From Odobenus rosmarus divergens (taxonomy: Eukaryota > Chordata > Mammalia > Carnivora > Odobenidae), in NCBI RefSeq assembly GCF_000321225.1, contig NW_004450302.1:1713431-1777430 (forward strand): 64,000 bases of DNA, written 5' to 3'. Shown here piece after piece: positions 12,020-24,800 of the stretch; position 1 is the first letter of the stretch, and each line of letters opens with the position of its first letter. Under the pieces are notes generated by a model. That model ran no database searches and was not told the origin of the DNA. It saw only the letters and a list, made by a program, of their open reading frames with translations. Both the position numbers and the translations under genes were made by a program.

Positions 12020-12480
12020 GGGGTTCTAAAATGAGCCTCTTTTAAGGCCTTTATATAGGGTCCTGCGTACCCCATCTGTGCCTACCTCTCCATGGTCTCC
12101 ATGATGCTACTCTCCTACTTTCTCACTAAACTCAGCCAGGCAGTCTTACAAATCCCTACAATGTACCCAAATCTTTCCTGCTGTTCCCTTTGCCCCAACC
12201 CTCTTCCTGACTGGTTCCTTCTCCTCCGCTAGTTCTCAAATGAAGTGTAACCTCCTTAAAGAGCCCTTCCCGACCAGTCATTTTAAAGTAGGCACCCCCC
12301 ATACCATCTTATTTTCTGTTGCCTTATTTCCTCCATAACACTGTTTATGCTATCTTTCCCATTAGACTAATAAGCTCCATTAAGGCCGGAAAATATACGT
12401 GTCTTGTTCTCTGTTGTATCCTTACGGCCTGCTCCAGTAACTGGCCCAGAGCAGGCTTTAATAAATAGCTACTGAATGAA
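12020..12480 (+). repeat. L2 3' end
   Basis: L2 terminal pattern: ttctcaaatgaagtgtaac ... tattttctgttgccttatttc ... ending aataaatagctactgaatg repeats. Confidence 0.6.
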
Positions 12481-12876
12481 TGAATAAATGAATGAGAACT
12501 TCATCTTCGAGGGAAGAGGGCCAAGCTAGTAAGTTCTGTCTTGCACTCCATCTTGGAAGGCTGGAGGCACAAATCCTTGTCTGATTCTAGGAACCCAGAT
12601 AGGTTTAAAAAGGAATGTTTGGAGGTTTCTTCCAACATTAGTTTTGATGAAAGCTCTTGTAACTTACCCTTCTGGGGTGGGGGCAGGGGGAACAAAAAAT
12701 GGGCTCAAAATTAGGTTGAAACGAAATGAGGTGGTTTGGAACACATGCCTGGCGCGCCAGGCTGGGGCTCTTCCTTTGCACCCTCCCCTCCCCCAGACTC
12801 TAACGGCTCCACCCCTTCCTGTCTTCAGCTTAGGCTCGGTTTGGGCTCCGAGGACCTCATCCTCGTTAATTATTCA

Positions 12877-13088
12877 GGGTCTAGGGGGCACTATTGGGTG
12901 CCGAGAATTTTACTATTCATGAGGAGGCGGAGTCTACTTCCTGTGGGGGCTCCTGAGAGGGTTCTAAAATATTCATGAGGGAGGAGGGCACTATGGGAGC
13001 GGGGGAGGGGGGGGTCTTGCTTTTCATGAGGAGGCGGGGCTTCTTTCCCGCTGGGGCTCCTGGGAGGATTCTAAAATATTCTTGAGGC
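12877..13088. repeat. Tandem duplication of a ~107-bp promoter unit
   Basis: The stretch at 12916-12980 (ttcatgaggaggcggagtc ... ttctaaaatattcatgagg) is repeated with few changes at 13023-13088. The start and end of the match are both offset by 107 bp. A preceding ggcactatt/ggcactatg element is also repeated at 12887 and 12987. A partial third boundary (attattcagg) lies at about 12869. Each unit carries a GC-box-like gaggcgg and a ttcatgagg element. Confidence 0.75.
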
Positions 13089-13099
13089 TACGGGGGCGC

Positions 13100-13278
13100 C
13101 TGGGAGGCGCGAACGCAGCTCCGGAGCCGAACGGAGCTGGACCCGCTCTCAAGCCGGCGGGAAAACCTTGAGGAGATACTTTCTTTTTTAAACATTAAGA
13201 AATTTGAGGATGGTGGGGCAGAACAACTAAATCCCATTTGCCTGTGATTCCTTAGCCGGAAAACTGTCAAAATCTGTG
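13100..13278 (+). other. FBXO47: Candidate untranslated first exon of FBXO47
   Basis: FBXO47 needs a 5' exon because its ATG exon begins with a splice acceptor. A plausible donor, ctgtg then gtaaaa, ends at 13278 just after the CpG-densest block. The start is a guess; transcript data would fix it. Confidence 0.3.
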
Positions 13279-15462
13279 GTAAAAAGAGATTTTTTTTCCC
13301 CAGTACTTTCTTGAGATAGTTTCATCTTTTCATGGACTGAAGGGGGTAAAAAATGCATCACCATGTGGTTGGAGTCTTATATCGGCCAGTTTATGCTTTA
13401 TGGTGTCCCTGGTTTACTTCTCTGGAGGTGTTTGGGGCCAATACCCGAGCAGATGTGGTGGGTCTCTTCTAAGGGTTTTCTTAGGTTGAAACAAAATAGA
13501 AATCGCGGTGAATTGCTGTTGGACGGTTTTCTCTGAAAGCGGGGCGGGGGGGAATTCAGCCAAGAAGGCCCTCAAAGCCTTTCACAGTCAGTAACGAGTG
13601 GTGTGGAACGGAGGCATGGAAACATTTTATTACTATTATTTTGGTCAGTGTTTCTCGTTCTCTTGGGGGAAGGGGGGAGAAAACCCGAAATAGTTTGGGA
13701 TTACACCTTCAGGATTTTCAGAAAAGCCTGCATTCCCCCCAAAGCGTCCAGGTCTGAGTGAGAAAAATAAGGAATTGTAAGAGGAGACTTCGGTGTTAAA
13801 AGAATGGGCCCAATGCGTTTTAATTCGCGGAGGTTTAAATATACACACTCATTGGTTGACACACTGAAGTCCCCTGGGTCCCAGGTGTCAGTGAGTCTGT
13901 GAAGAGCCCACAGGCCCCACCCAAGTCTCACTTTACACGTTCCTCTGAGACAGGACAAATCCTAGGCCAGATTTAAAATTTTATTACAATGAAAATGCTT
14001 TAAAGTGCCTACTGTGAAAAGTTAAAAACAACCTCATGGATTAAATAAATCAGCATTCTTCCATTTGGTGGATTTACATGCAGCCTTTAAAATATATATA
14101 CTTGTAGAAGTATCTATTGGCGTGGAAAGAAATTAATTTTACTTACAATTACAGTTGAAAAAAGCAGATTACAAAATAGTATGAACAGTGATCTTTTTTT
14201 GTTAGAATATATATATATATTCTCTATATGGTTGTATATATATATGATTCTGAAATGATATAAACCAAAGTGTTTATAAGTGAATTTAATTGTCTTTGTT
14301 TTGCTGTATTTTATAAACTTTTTGACATGCAATATGTTACTTGTGTAATTTTAGTGATTATTTTTTAAATAGCTTCTAATTTAAGTGCTCATGGAATGCT
14401 AAAGCAAAGTGCTATGGTATGGTTTTAAAGGAGGTTCACGGTATGTTTTTCACTAAGAACTAAATTTCTTGGCCATGTTTTTGAATGTATAACTACTTTT
14501 AAGTTGATATGTAACCTTTTAGATGAATAAGTAACAATGTGATTTTAGCAAGTTTGTGACAAAAGGAGAAAATGGATTTGGGTCAGATATATTTGTAACT
14601 CTTTGATGAAATGTCTTAGTTGTTACTTCAGAAACAGGGAGCCTTAGATTGGAGTTGTAGTTATGTATATGTACATGTACATGTACGTGTATATATACAA
14701 AAGACAATGTTTTCTGAATTGGAGCAATAGTGACAGAAAGTCACTGCCTATTATGAATTTTTTTTTAAGAATTATTTTTTGGTGTAAGTAAATTATCAGT
14801 GATTTTAATAAGTTCTGTCTAAGAAATGTTCACTTCAAAATCAAGTTGTGTAGGCCCTTCCTAAGACTTATAAGTAACCAAAAGTGGAATTAGGATGAAA
14901 ATCATTGTCCATTTATTTATTCTAGTCTTTTTAATTTTACAAGACTTTAATTTACTGTTTGTGTTATACAGCACAGCACATAATTGGTAATAGCATTGCA
15001 ATCTTCTTAATCTTTTAGAACTCGTAAATTTTAAAAGCTCTAAACTTAGAATTTCTATTTCTTATCTCTATTTTTACTGTTTCCAACAAAGAAAATGTCA
15101 GTACTCAGTTTTAAAGAAATAGAAAAACTTTACTACAAAATTTTAAAGGTACATTGATATTTTGATATTTTTTTAGAAGGTAAAGATTATAAAAGCAACA
15201 TACTAATCACAGATCTTGAATGTTTTGAATTTGTTATATTGGTTTTTTGTGTCAAATCTTTTATGTTTTAAAGATTTTGCATATTTTCTTAGACTATATC
15301 TCATCCAAATACATGTCTCTTATTCTACTAAAATTCTTTTTCTAGAATATTTGGCTAAGAGGGAAAAGACTTTTAAACATTTAATATCATGTGAGATGAA
15401 TAAATACACTTATTGGTGGGAACTCCGTAAATTGGACATTATATTAAAAGTTTTGTAAATAG
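13279..15462. other. Probable FBXO47 intron 1, no Can-SINE
   Basis: AT-rich, with a TA microsatellite near 14206-14245 and a gtacat-type run at 14660-14698. I see no coding exon or recognisable transposon until the old SINE at 15463. Confidence 0.4.
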
Positions 15463-15557
15463 AGGGGTGCCTGGTTGACTGAGTCAGTAGAGCATGTGAC
15501 TCTTGATCTTGGGGTCATAAGTTTGAGCCCCACGATAGGGGTAGAGATCACTTAAAA
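15463..15557 (+). mobile_element. Old short tRNA-type SINE
   Basis: Preserves tRNA-like A and B boxes (gtagagcatgtgactcttg; gtttgagcccca). TSD aaagttttgtaaatag. It lies just upstream of the first coding exon of FBXO47. Confidence 0.85.
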
Positions 15558-15684
15558 AAAAGTTTTGTAAATAGGTAGACAGCTATTGCCCATCAAAGTA
15601 TCAACTTCTTCATTTTAAAAAACAGCTCTTTGTTTCTATAATTTCCTTTCTCCTTTGTCTCTTGTGTTTTATTTTTCTAACCAG

Positions 15685-15894
15685 GATAAATTCATGCGAT
15701 AAGAAAAAGGATGGCATCTAGAATAAATACCAGTTTCACTTTGATTCCCAACCAGAAATATAGACGTAGTAATCGTCTATCCAGCAGCTATTTTTCCAAC
15801 ACCCTTGACTCAGATTCTCAGCCCTTATCAACGCTTGGAAATTTTAAAGCCTTGCCATTGGAAATATTCCAGATAATCTTAAGATATTTGTCAG
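15685..15894 (+). CDS. FBXO47: FBXO47 first coding exon
   Basis: Acceptor ttctaaccag ends at 15684 and 26 nt of 5' UTR precede the ATG at 15711. It encodes residues 1-61 (starting MASRINTSFTLIPNQK) and the first half of the F-box, ending LRYLS plus one nucleotide. The donor is gtgagg at 15895. Reading through the donor gives only a short false extension ending at a TGA. Confidence 0.95.
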
Positions 15895-18800
15895 GTGAGG
15901 TCTGGGAACTATGAGTAGGCTATATAAACACTTGAATATTTTTTTCCCCCCTCAAGAACTAGTTTGTCATCTTAGGCTCTGCTAGAATATTAATGGTTAT
16001 TTACATTATGTTTATTTTCTAAAGGTTTCATCATTGTTAGGTAAGAGGTACAATAAAGAAAGTATGACACTCAAACTCTTTAAAGCATGCTTCTAATTAT
16101 AACAACATGGTAACTTGACTGTTACATCCCTAAATATTTCCAATTCATTGAACAGGAGATTTAAAACAATTTTAAGATTTTCCCCCTTTTCCCCACTTAT
16201 TTATATATTTTATTATTTAGTATATTATTAATGAGCTAACTTATAAGTTAATAGATTGTAATAATAATGATGTTCTTGTAATTAAGCTATTTATATATAT
16301 ATGTATATATATTTCTTTTGGTAGTGAAGGATATCAGCATGCTAAGCATGGTGTCCAAAACAGTCAGCCAGCACATTATTAATTATATTTCAACCTCGTC
16401 AGGAAGCAAAAGACTTTTACTACAGGATTTTCATAACCTTGAGCTGCCTAGCAAGAGACAAGACTCTGCCATACTGGAACATTACAGATCTCTAGGTAAT
16501 TTATGTAATGAGAATTGTAACAAGTAAAGAACTACACTTAATTAAGGGGATTTTATTAAACAATTCTGTAAGCCCTGTGGGAAATGGGATATTTCTTAAA
16601 ATGTGCCTATTTCTATGACGCTTTTATTCTTCAGTGTGAAGACTTTCCCATAATAGTCCCTTATACGTATCTTTAAAGATGAGAGAATGCACTTTAATGT
16701 AAAGTATCAGTCCTTGTGATTCATGTGCATACAATGTCACCTTTGCTTATTGTCTAGGTGGCTTACCAGTGAAATTGATGTATTTTCAATGCTTTACTTC
16801 CTGTGGATCTAATGAGTTTTATTTCTAAACTTCTTTTCTCTTTCAACCATAATCTAGTCCTTAAAATAGAAAAGAAATGTAAACACGTTATTGTGGAAGA
16901 TCACTTATTCTTTTATCAGAAACAATGTGTTTTTCTTAAGTACTCCACACATTTACTAATAAATCATTATGCTATAATAAATTATCAAAGGAAATTCCAT
17001 ATAATCTCTTCCCTTGATTTATAATCATCTATGTCTTTCACCCCATTCATTGATGTGCTGAAATAAGATTCTAATTTTATGCTGAAATAAAATTCTAATT
17101 TTGACTTGACTAGTGGCACCAGTTTAATTATGAAACTACCTTATAATTAACCAAAGCATGGCAATAAAACCAAAAATTAAGGTGATGTTTTCAATTTTTA
17201 AATAAAGGCATAATAGTTAAGTTAAATGATTATTACCTTTTAGTAGCCCAACGATGCCTAACTTTAAGATAATAAAATAAGACTATATCCATGTGTAAAT
17301 ACATAAAAGTATATTTGATAATATTAATAAAATTACTATTCTATTTAGATTAATAAGATTAAATGAAAGGTATGTAATCTGATTACAGTGTTATTGGTTT
17401 CAGTATTTGTGATTAGACTTAGTAAAGCCTGTAACAGAATATAGCAATGACTTTTTGCTACATGTCATTGTAAATATCTTTTTTCAAACATCCTTAGTTG
17501 CAGAATAAGTGGTACAGTAAAAGAGCTTATTTTTTGGTTTTGATCTGAAAGAATTTTTTTTTCTCCTTGACCAAGACTCAGTCGCTCAAAGAAGCAAAAA
17601 AGCATTAAGATAATTATATGGATAATTCAGTGAAAAATACAAATATGTATTGATCTTAATAGCCAGCTTTTAAAAACAGTTTTATTCATGTAATGATTTC
17701 AACCTTCCATTTAGTTTTGGTGCAGACACCTGGCTTATGACTGAATCTTTAGGTAAATGTTTGATGTACTTAGCATTTTCTCATGTTGCCATTCCTATCT
17801 GATCCGTTCCTGTTTTCAGACATTAAAATAACATTTTCAGAATTCTGTGCTCTGAAGATTAAAAATTTTAATTTGCTTCTTCATACAAGACAGCGCAGAT
17901 GGCCAGTGTGAAAAGAACATTACATCTGACTCTATTTTAGTAGGAAGAAATTTTAAAAGTTGGTCTCTAAAGGGTATAGCAGAGCACCTGTGTTAAAAAA
18001 ATAAATAAGTCAGCCAGTATTGGTTTTTATGGTAAATTGCAATCCTTAAAAATAGGAGTTTTACATTAGAAAAAGCAACCAGCATACAATTATAGCTTAC
18101 ACTTCCCCAGCTATGATCTGCCATGGGACTGGATGCCAAAACATGAAAGGGAAAGAACTCAGCTTAAAAACCAAACACTGAAAATGTCTTTTTACATACA
18201 AAAATAAGGAGGGTTTATATTTCGAACTCAATTCTGGTCATGCGTTGTCCAAACATAGCAACTTCTAAAAATAAATTGGATTCCCATAGATTCTACAGAA
18301 TTATATAAAACAGCTATCATATATGTTAAAAAAAAAAAAGTAAATGCAGAGAAGATAAAAATGGAGAAATTCATGATATTCAGGTATTTATTTTCCTACC
18401 ATATATCTTATTTTTAGCGTAAGGGAAACATTGCCCTTATAGGAATGTTAACAATGTATTGCCATTTTAGGAAAACAGAACACATGAAGTTAGAGGAAAC
18501 AAATCATACACTTCTGTCACTGTAGTTCAAGTTATATGTCACACTGTTTTTTTTTCTTTTTTAAAATATCTGAACACAAATTCTATACATTCTTAACATG
18601 TATGCCCCATAAAAGGATATCTTTGAAGGAAGAAATGGATATTGCATCCAAACTGGATACTTTCTATGAGTGAAAATAACTTCTAACCTCTGAAATTTTA
18701 AGTACTTATGATTTTTAAAAAATTTTATATGGAGAAAGGAATACAAAATCGCTTTCCTCATTCTTTCCATGTTTTACATTAATAACTCTTAAAGCATGTT

Positions 18801-21800
18801 CCTTTGTGAACATGTTAATTTTAAGAAATACTGGAATCTGTTTTCTATAGAATAAAGATAACAGTTCCACTAGTGTATCTTTGTGTCTGTTATATCTTTT
18901 TTAATCTAAATACTTTCAATATCTGTCTTATAATATCAATTTCATCATTTTCGTAAGATTTTATACCACTTAGTGGACATCACAGTTACTTGGTAAACAC
19001 CATATATTGTAAGTGTCTGGTACCCTTGCTCCCAAACTTCCTCTTCAGAACCATATCAGCTCACAGTCCACTGTGATTTACCATACTTGACTTTCAAGGA
19101 AATGTTATGCTGTGCTTTACAGGCACTTTTACATTAATTGTATTGTCATTTTTTTCATGTGTCTCTTTACATTCTCAGGTCTGCTATTTAAAAGATGTAC
19201 GTTGCTGCTACCCACAAGGGAAAGGCTAAAGTACATTCACAAGATACTGGCAGAAGTAAGATCACACTTCTCAGTTGGTTCACAGTCTTGATTTCTAGTA
19301 AAGATATTTTTTGTTAATATCTTACACTCATTTTATTTTATTTTTTATTTTTTATTTTTTTAAGATTTTTTTATTTATTTGACAGAGAGAGAGCAGGAAC
19401 ACAAGCAGGGGGAGTGGGAGAGGGAGAAGCAGGCTTCCCGCTGAGCAGGGAGCCCGATGTGGGACTTGATCCCAGGACCCTGGGATCATGACCTGAGCCG
19501 AAGGCAGATGCTTAACGACTGAGCCACCCAGGCGCCCTCTTACACTCATTTTAGATCCATCTTCAATTATTAGAATTTCATGAATTAGTACTAATAATTG
19601 ATTGATGATAATCTAATACTATACCAAGTACCCAGAGATTATAAAACACCAAAATGTAGTAGTCTTTTACTTATCATAAAACAATTTTTATACCTAAGAA
19701 TATCATTCAAGTTTATTAGATTTATCAGAGTATAAAAGTATTTTTTATCCTACATGAGAGTCCTGAGGCTGTTTTAAAGTGATTTAGATATTTTATTAAA
19801 ATGAAATAATTTCTGAATGTTAATTTACTGTTTATAAATGTATGAAAACATAGGAAAGTATTTTTAATATTAAAATAACAAAACTTTTGAGAGTGTCTGG
19901 TTGGCTCAGTTGGTTAAGCGTCTGACTCTTGGTTTCAGCTCAGGTCATGATCGCAGGGTCGTGGGACTGAGCTCTGTATCAGGCTTGGTGCTCAACGGGG
20001 AGTCTGCTTGAGATTCTCTCTCTCTCTCCCTCTACCCTCCCACGCACACACGCACACACACACTCTCTCTCTAACTCTCTCTAAAATAAATCTTTAAAAC
20101 ATTTTAAAAATAAAATAAGATGTTTATGATGATTTATGACTTGAATGTGTATCCATGTGTTTAGGCATAATCTCTGTATAAGTTTTGAGTTTCACTATAC
20201 AAACTAAAACATACATCCAACACTGATCGTTCAGTTCTACACTCAGTAGTATGCAAACTGTTTCTGATGCATTAGCTTTTTTTCATGTCAGTATTTGCAC
20301 TGAGTTCAGGTCTATATTATTACAGCAGCTTCTCAGATGATCTTTCTGCCATCTATTTCTTTACTTCCCAAGACATTCTGTATGCTGAATCAAGGTTATT
20401 CTTCCTAAAGCATCCCTTTCACTGAGTTAATTTTCTTACTTAAAAATCTTTCAGTAGCTACTTAATTTCAGCAAGATAAGGTCCAAAGTCTATAGCTGGT
20501 ATTTAGGGCTCTTCCTGACAATGCAACCTTACTCCCTACTACATTGAGCCCAGTTAAGCATGTCATATCTTTCTTCCCACATAAAGCTTTTTATTCCTAC
20601 CACTCTACAATTTTGTCCTTATTGTTCCCCTCACCTATCTTTCCTATCTTTTTCATTCTTTATATTTTTTTTTAAAAAAGATTTTATTTATTTGACAGAG
20701 GCACAGTGAGAGAGGGAACACAAGCAAGGGGAGTGGGAGAGGGAGAAGCAGGCTTCCCGCCGAGCAGGGAGCCTGATGCAGGGCTTGATCCCAGGACCCT
20801 GAGATCATGACCTGAGCCCAAGGCAGATGCTTAATGACTGAGCCACCGAGGCACCTCTCATTCCTTATATTTGAATCCTACTTTAAGACAATGCTTTTTT
20901 CACATGCTTCAGAAGCTGTTTTGATCATTCCCAAATTTGTCTTATTTCGCTTTCACAGTATCTGATATAGTGTATATTTAGTCATTTTAACATTTATGTA
21001 TATTCTAACCTGAATTATCAAAATAATTTCATGTGCATGTATTTATGAACTCCTTTAAGATAGACTCTTATGTTTCTTTTGTGATCTTACCTATGTAACA
21101 CAATGCTAATTATTTAGCATTTTATTTTCTTTTTTTTTAAGATTTATTTATTTATTTTGAGAGAGTGAGAATGAGAGAGAGAGAGAGAGAGCATATGAGA
21201 GGGGGGAGGGTCAGAGGGAGAAGCAAACTCCCCACTGAGCAGGGAGCCCGATGCGGGACTTGATCCCGGGACTCCAGGATCATGACCTGAGCCGAAGGCA
21301 GTCGCCTAACCAACTGAGCCACCCAGGCGCCCCGCATTTTAGTTATTTTCAATTAATACTGAAAAATTCTTGCATATTTCCATTAAATTTGAATGTCCAG
21401 TCATTGTACAGTTCCATTGAAAAAGAGAAATTAATAGTTGTTCTCTTTACAGGTTTCCTGTTTTAAGTTCAATGGCTGTGCAGCTCCTATCCAATGTTTA
21501 GGATTACCATGTTATGGCATGTTTTTAAAGGTACATTTTTGCCTTCCTACCATCCCTCTTCTAAGATAGATTTTTGCCTTTGGGGGAGGAAGGACAGGTA
21601 ATATAAACACATATATTTATATAAAATTCAAAAGGTACAAACTGGTATAAAATGAAAAGTAACTCTACCATCAAGGCCTGTCCCTGGTCCACCAAGTTGA
21701 CTTCAACAGAAGTAACTGTTGTTAGCAGTTTTTTCTATGTCCTTCCACAGAGAATGAGATTAATTCTTAAACTACTAAAATCCAGTTCAACTGTTTTAAG

Positions 21801-24800
21801 AAAAATTTATATGATTAATCAACCTTTTCAAAATCTAACTAGAGTAGCATACCATTTGAATTTCCTTTTCCTGTATGTTTAACTGTACATTCTTGTTGGC
21901 TCAAAGATAATTATGAAACTTTGTCCTAATAAAAAATTTTTGCTCGTTCACATCAAAATGTTATTAGTAAATGCTCATAATTGTCACATTAAGATGAGAT
22001 CATTATCATTTGTAAGCAATATCATAAATGATAACTAGAAGAACTCAAAGGGATTCTGTTAAAAACTAAACCACAGAATGGCTGTGAGTCAGATATCTAA
22101 GGTTGTGTTCTAGGATTTTGGCCTTTGTTACTTTACCTATACTGTCAGAGCTCAGGATTTGGTACCATTTGAAAGGATATTCCCTTTACAACCAAAAAGA
22201 AACTGGATTTTGGAGCATTTCTAGGATTTGTTTATGTAAATTTTCTTATTAATTTGAACATTCCATAATGGGTAAAAATTGTACATCACCTCAATCATGT
22301 GCTACAGCAGTTATGCTCATAAGCTAGCAGTGACTTACATTTTGATTTGATGGTCTGAACATCTGTAATGTTTCCTTTATTTTATTATTCTCAGACCTTA
22401 ACAGCAGGTTGGGATGAACTCGAGTGCCATCGTGTATATAACTTCTTATGTGAGCTGACGAATCTCTCCCGCAAGATGCAGACCGCTGTCTGCAGCAAAC
22501 CAGGTAAAAAAACTACAATTCACAGATAATATTATACAGATATTAAAATAGAAAAAAAGCAGAGTTCAAAAGTATATTTAAAAGAAAATCATGACATCCA
22601 TATGTAGTAAAAGGACAAAGAAATTTAAGGGGATGATAAACACTGAATTAGATTGTGAGGCAAATATGGCATGTGATTAGAGAAAGAAGTATTCAGAGGG
22701 CTCAGCTGTATTAATAATATTTTATTAATTAAGACTGGATGGAGGATACAAAGGTGTTCATTATAGTATTCTTTAAACCTTTATATATATATACATATAT
22801 ATATGAAATACTTCATATTTTTAAAATTATGGAATCCTACAATCTAGCAATTTCACTCAGATACTTCCACAGTGCATAATGAGACCTGTATAAGAATGAG
22901 CATTACAGCATGTAACCAACCATGAAAGACTGCAAACAATCCAAATAATGCCCATCATCAGGAGAATGGATAAATGAATTAAGTATCCATACAGTTAAAA
23001 CCATTGTAGTTAAAATGAATGTACTAAAGCCACATGTATTAATATGGATAAACCTCAAAATGTAAGTTGAGAAAAAGGTAAACAAAGGGTATTTTCCACA
23101 TGATACTATTTATATACCAATTAAAAACGTGTAAAATAATTCTATGTATTCTTTATGGTTAATATACATATAGTAAAAAATGTAAGAATATAGTTGGGAG
23201 ATGTGATAGTTAAGTTTGTATGTCAACTTGGCTGGGCCACAGTACCCAGATATTTGATCAAACTTTATTCTAGATGTTTCTCTGAAGTTATGTCTTAGAT
23301 GAGATTAACATTTAAATCAGTAAACTTTAAGTAAAGTGGATTACCCTCCATAACATGGGTAAGTCTCATCAATCACTTGAAGGCCTTAACAGATAAAGAC
23401 TGATCTCCCAAGCAAGAAAAAATTCTACCAGCAGACTGCCTTTGGATTTGAACTCAAACTCTTCTCTGGTCTCTAGTCTGCCAACATACCCTGCAGATTT
23501 TGGATTGCCAAGCCTCCACAATCTCGTGAGCTAATTCCTCAAAACAAATTCTTCTCCATGTATATATACACATCCTGTTTGTTCTATTTTTCTGGAGAAC
23601 CCTGACTAGTACAAGAGGGTCAAAACCCAAATTCAAGATGGTGATTACCTCTAAGGATGAAGGGGAAGAGGATTGGGAGTGATATACAAGAAGCTATAAC
23701 CCTACCTATGTTTTATTTATTTTTTTAAAAATCTGAAGCAAATATAGCAAAAAGTAAAGCTTTGACAAAGCTAAGTGGTACACAGTATTTGTTACAGTAT
23801 CTCTTCTTTTCTGACAGCTTGAGATATTTCATTATGAAACAAATTATGGATCAGAAAGGCAGATTAGAAGCCCAATGAAACAATAACAAAATTAATTTAT
23901 CATGTCCCTCCCTGGATCCAAACCTTTTATTGGCTCCCCGATGTCATCAAAATAAAGTCCAAACTGTTCATACTGGCCTTCACATTCTCATCCCAATCTA
24001 CTTTTTCAAATTTATTCCCCACTGTTCTCTGTATCAGTTTGACATAGAGTAGTCTTGATCACTTCCCTCAGTGTCTCACATATCTCTTACACATTTCTAC
24101 CTCATATCTTTTATTCACTCTCTCTTTTTTTTTTTAAAGATTTTATTTATTTATTCATGAGAGACAGAGGGAGAGAGAGAGACAGAGAGAAGCAGAGGGA
24201 GAAGCAGGCTCCCAAGGAGCAGGGAGCCCGATGCGGGACTCGACCCCAGGACCCTGGGATCATGACCTGAGCCGAAGGCAGACGCCTAACCATCTGAGCC
24301 ACCCAGGCGCCCTCTTTTTTTTTTTTTTTTTTCTAAAAAACCATCTCTCTTCATCTTTTAAGACCCAATTTGCCAGACTTCTCTGTAAAGGCTTTCCTGA
24401 TGCTGTGTTACTTGGCTTAATACATCAAGGGGTACTTACTTCATATGGCCTAAGATCATTGGTGGACTTTCTGTTTACTCTTGTCTTATCTACAAGTAAG
24501 TAGAACATAAATGGTATAAAAATGTAAAATGGTTGCCACCACTATGGAAAACAACTTGACCGTTTCTCAAAAAGCTAAACATAGAATTATCATATGACCA
24601 AGCAATTCCACTCCTAGCTATTCCTAAGGGAGTTGAGAGCTGGGGCTTGGAAAGATACTTATATGCCAGTGTTCACTGCAGCATTATTCGCAATAGCCAA
24701 AAAGTGGGAACAACCCAGGTGTTCATCAATGAATAGATGAATGGATAAACAAAATGTGGTCTCTTCATACAATGGAATATTTTTCAGCTGTAAAAAGGAA

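Larger units (their letters stand above)
12730..13570 (+). promoter_or_regulatory. CpG-rich putative FBXO47 promoter region
   Basis: CpG dinucleotides rise sharply against AT-rich flanks, with an AscI-type ggcgcgcc at about 12752, GC boxes (ggcgggg) near 13034 and a dense stretch at 13090-13165. It lies 2.2-3 kb upstream of the acceptor of the first coding FBXO47 exon and no other gene start is near. No TATA box at a convincing position was seen. The promoter assignment is inferred from position and composition. Confidence 0.55.

Noticed and set aside
13088..13270. 60-codon frame on the - strand in the CpG block, possible divergent gene
   Set aside because: Too short, no domain, no downstream exons found on that strand; the region is better explained as FBXO47 5' sequence.
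15463..15557. tRNA-like A and B boxes suggesting a tRNA gene
   Set aside because: TSDs and an A tail show a tRNA-derived SINE, and no full cloverleaf is formed.
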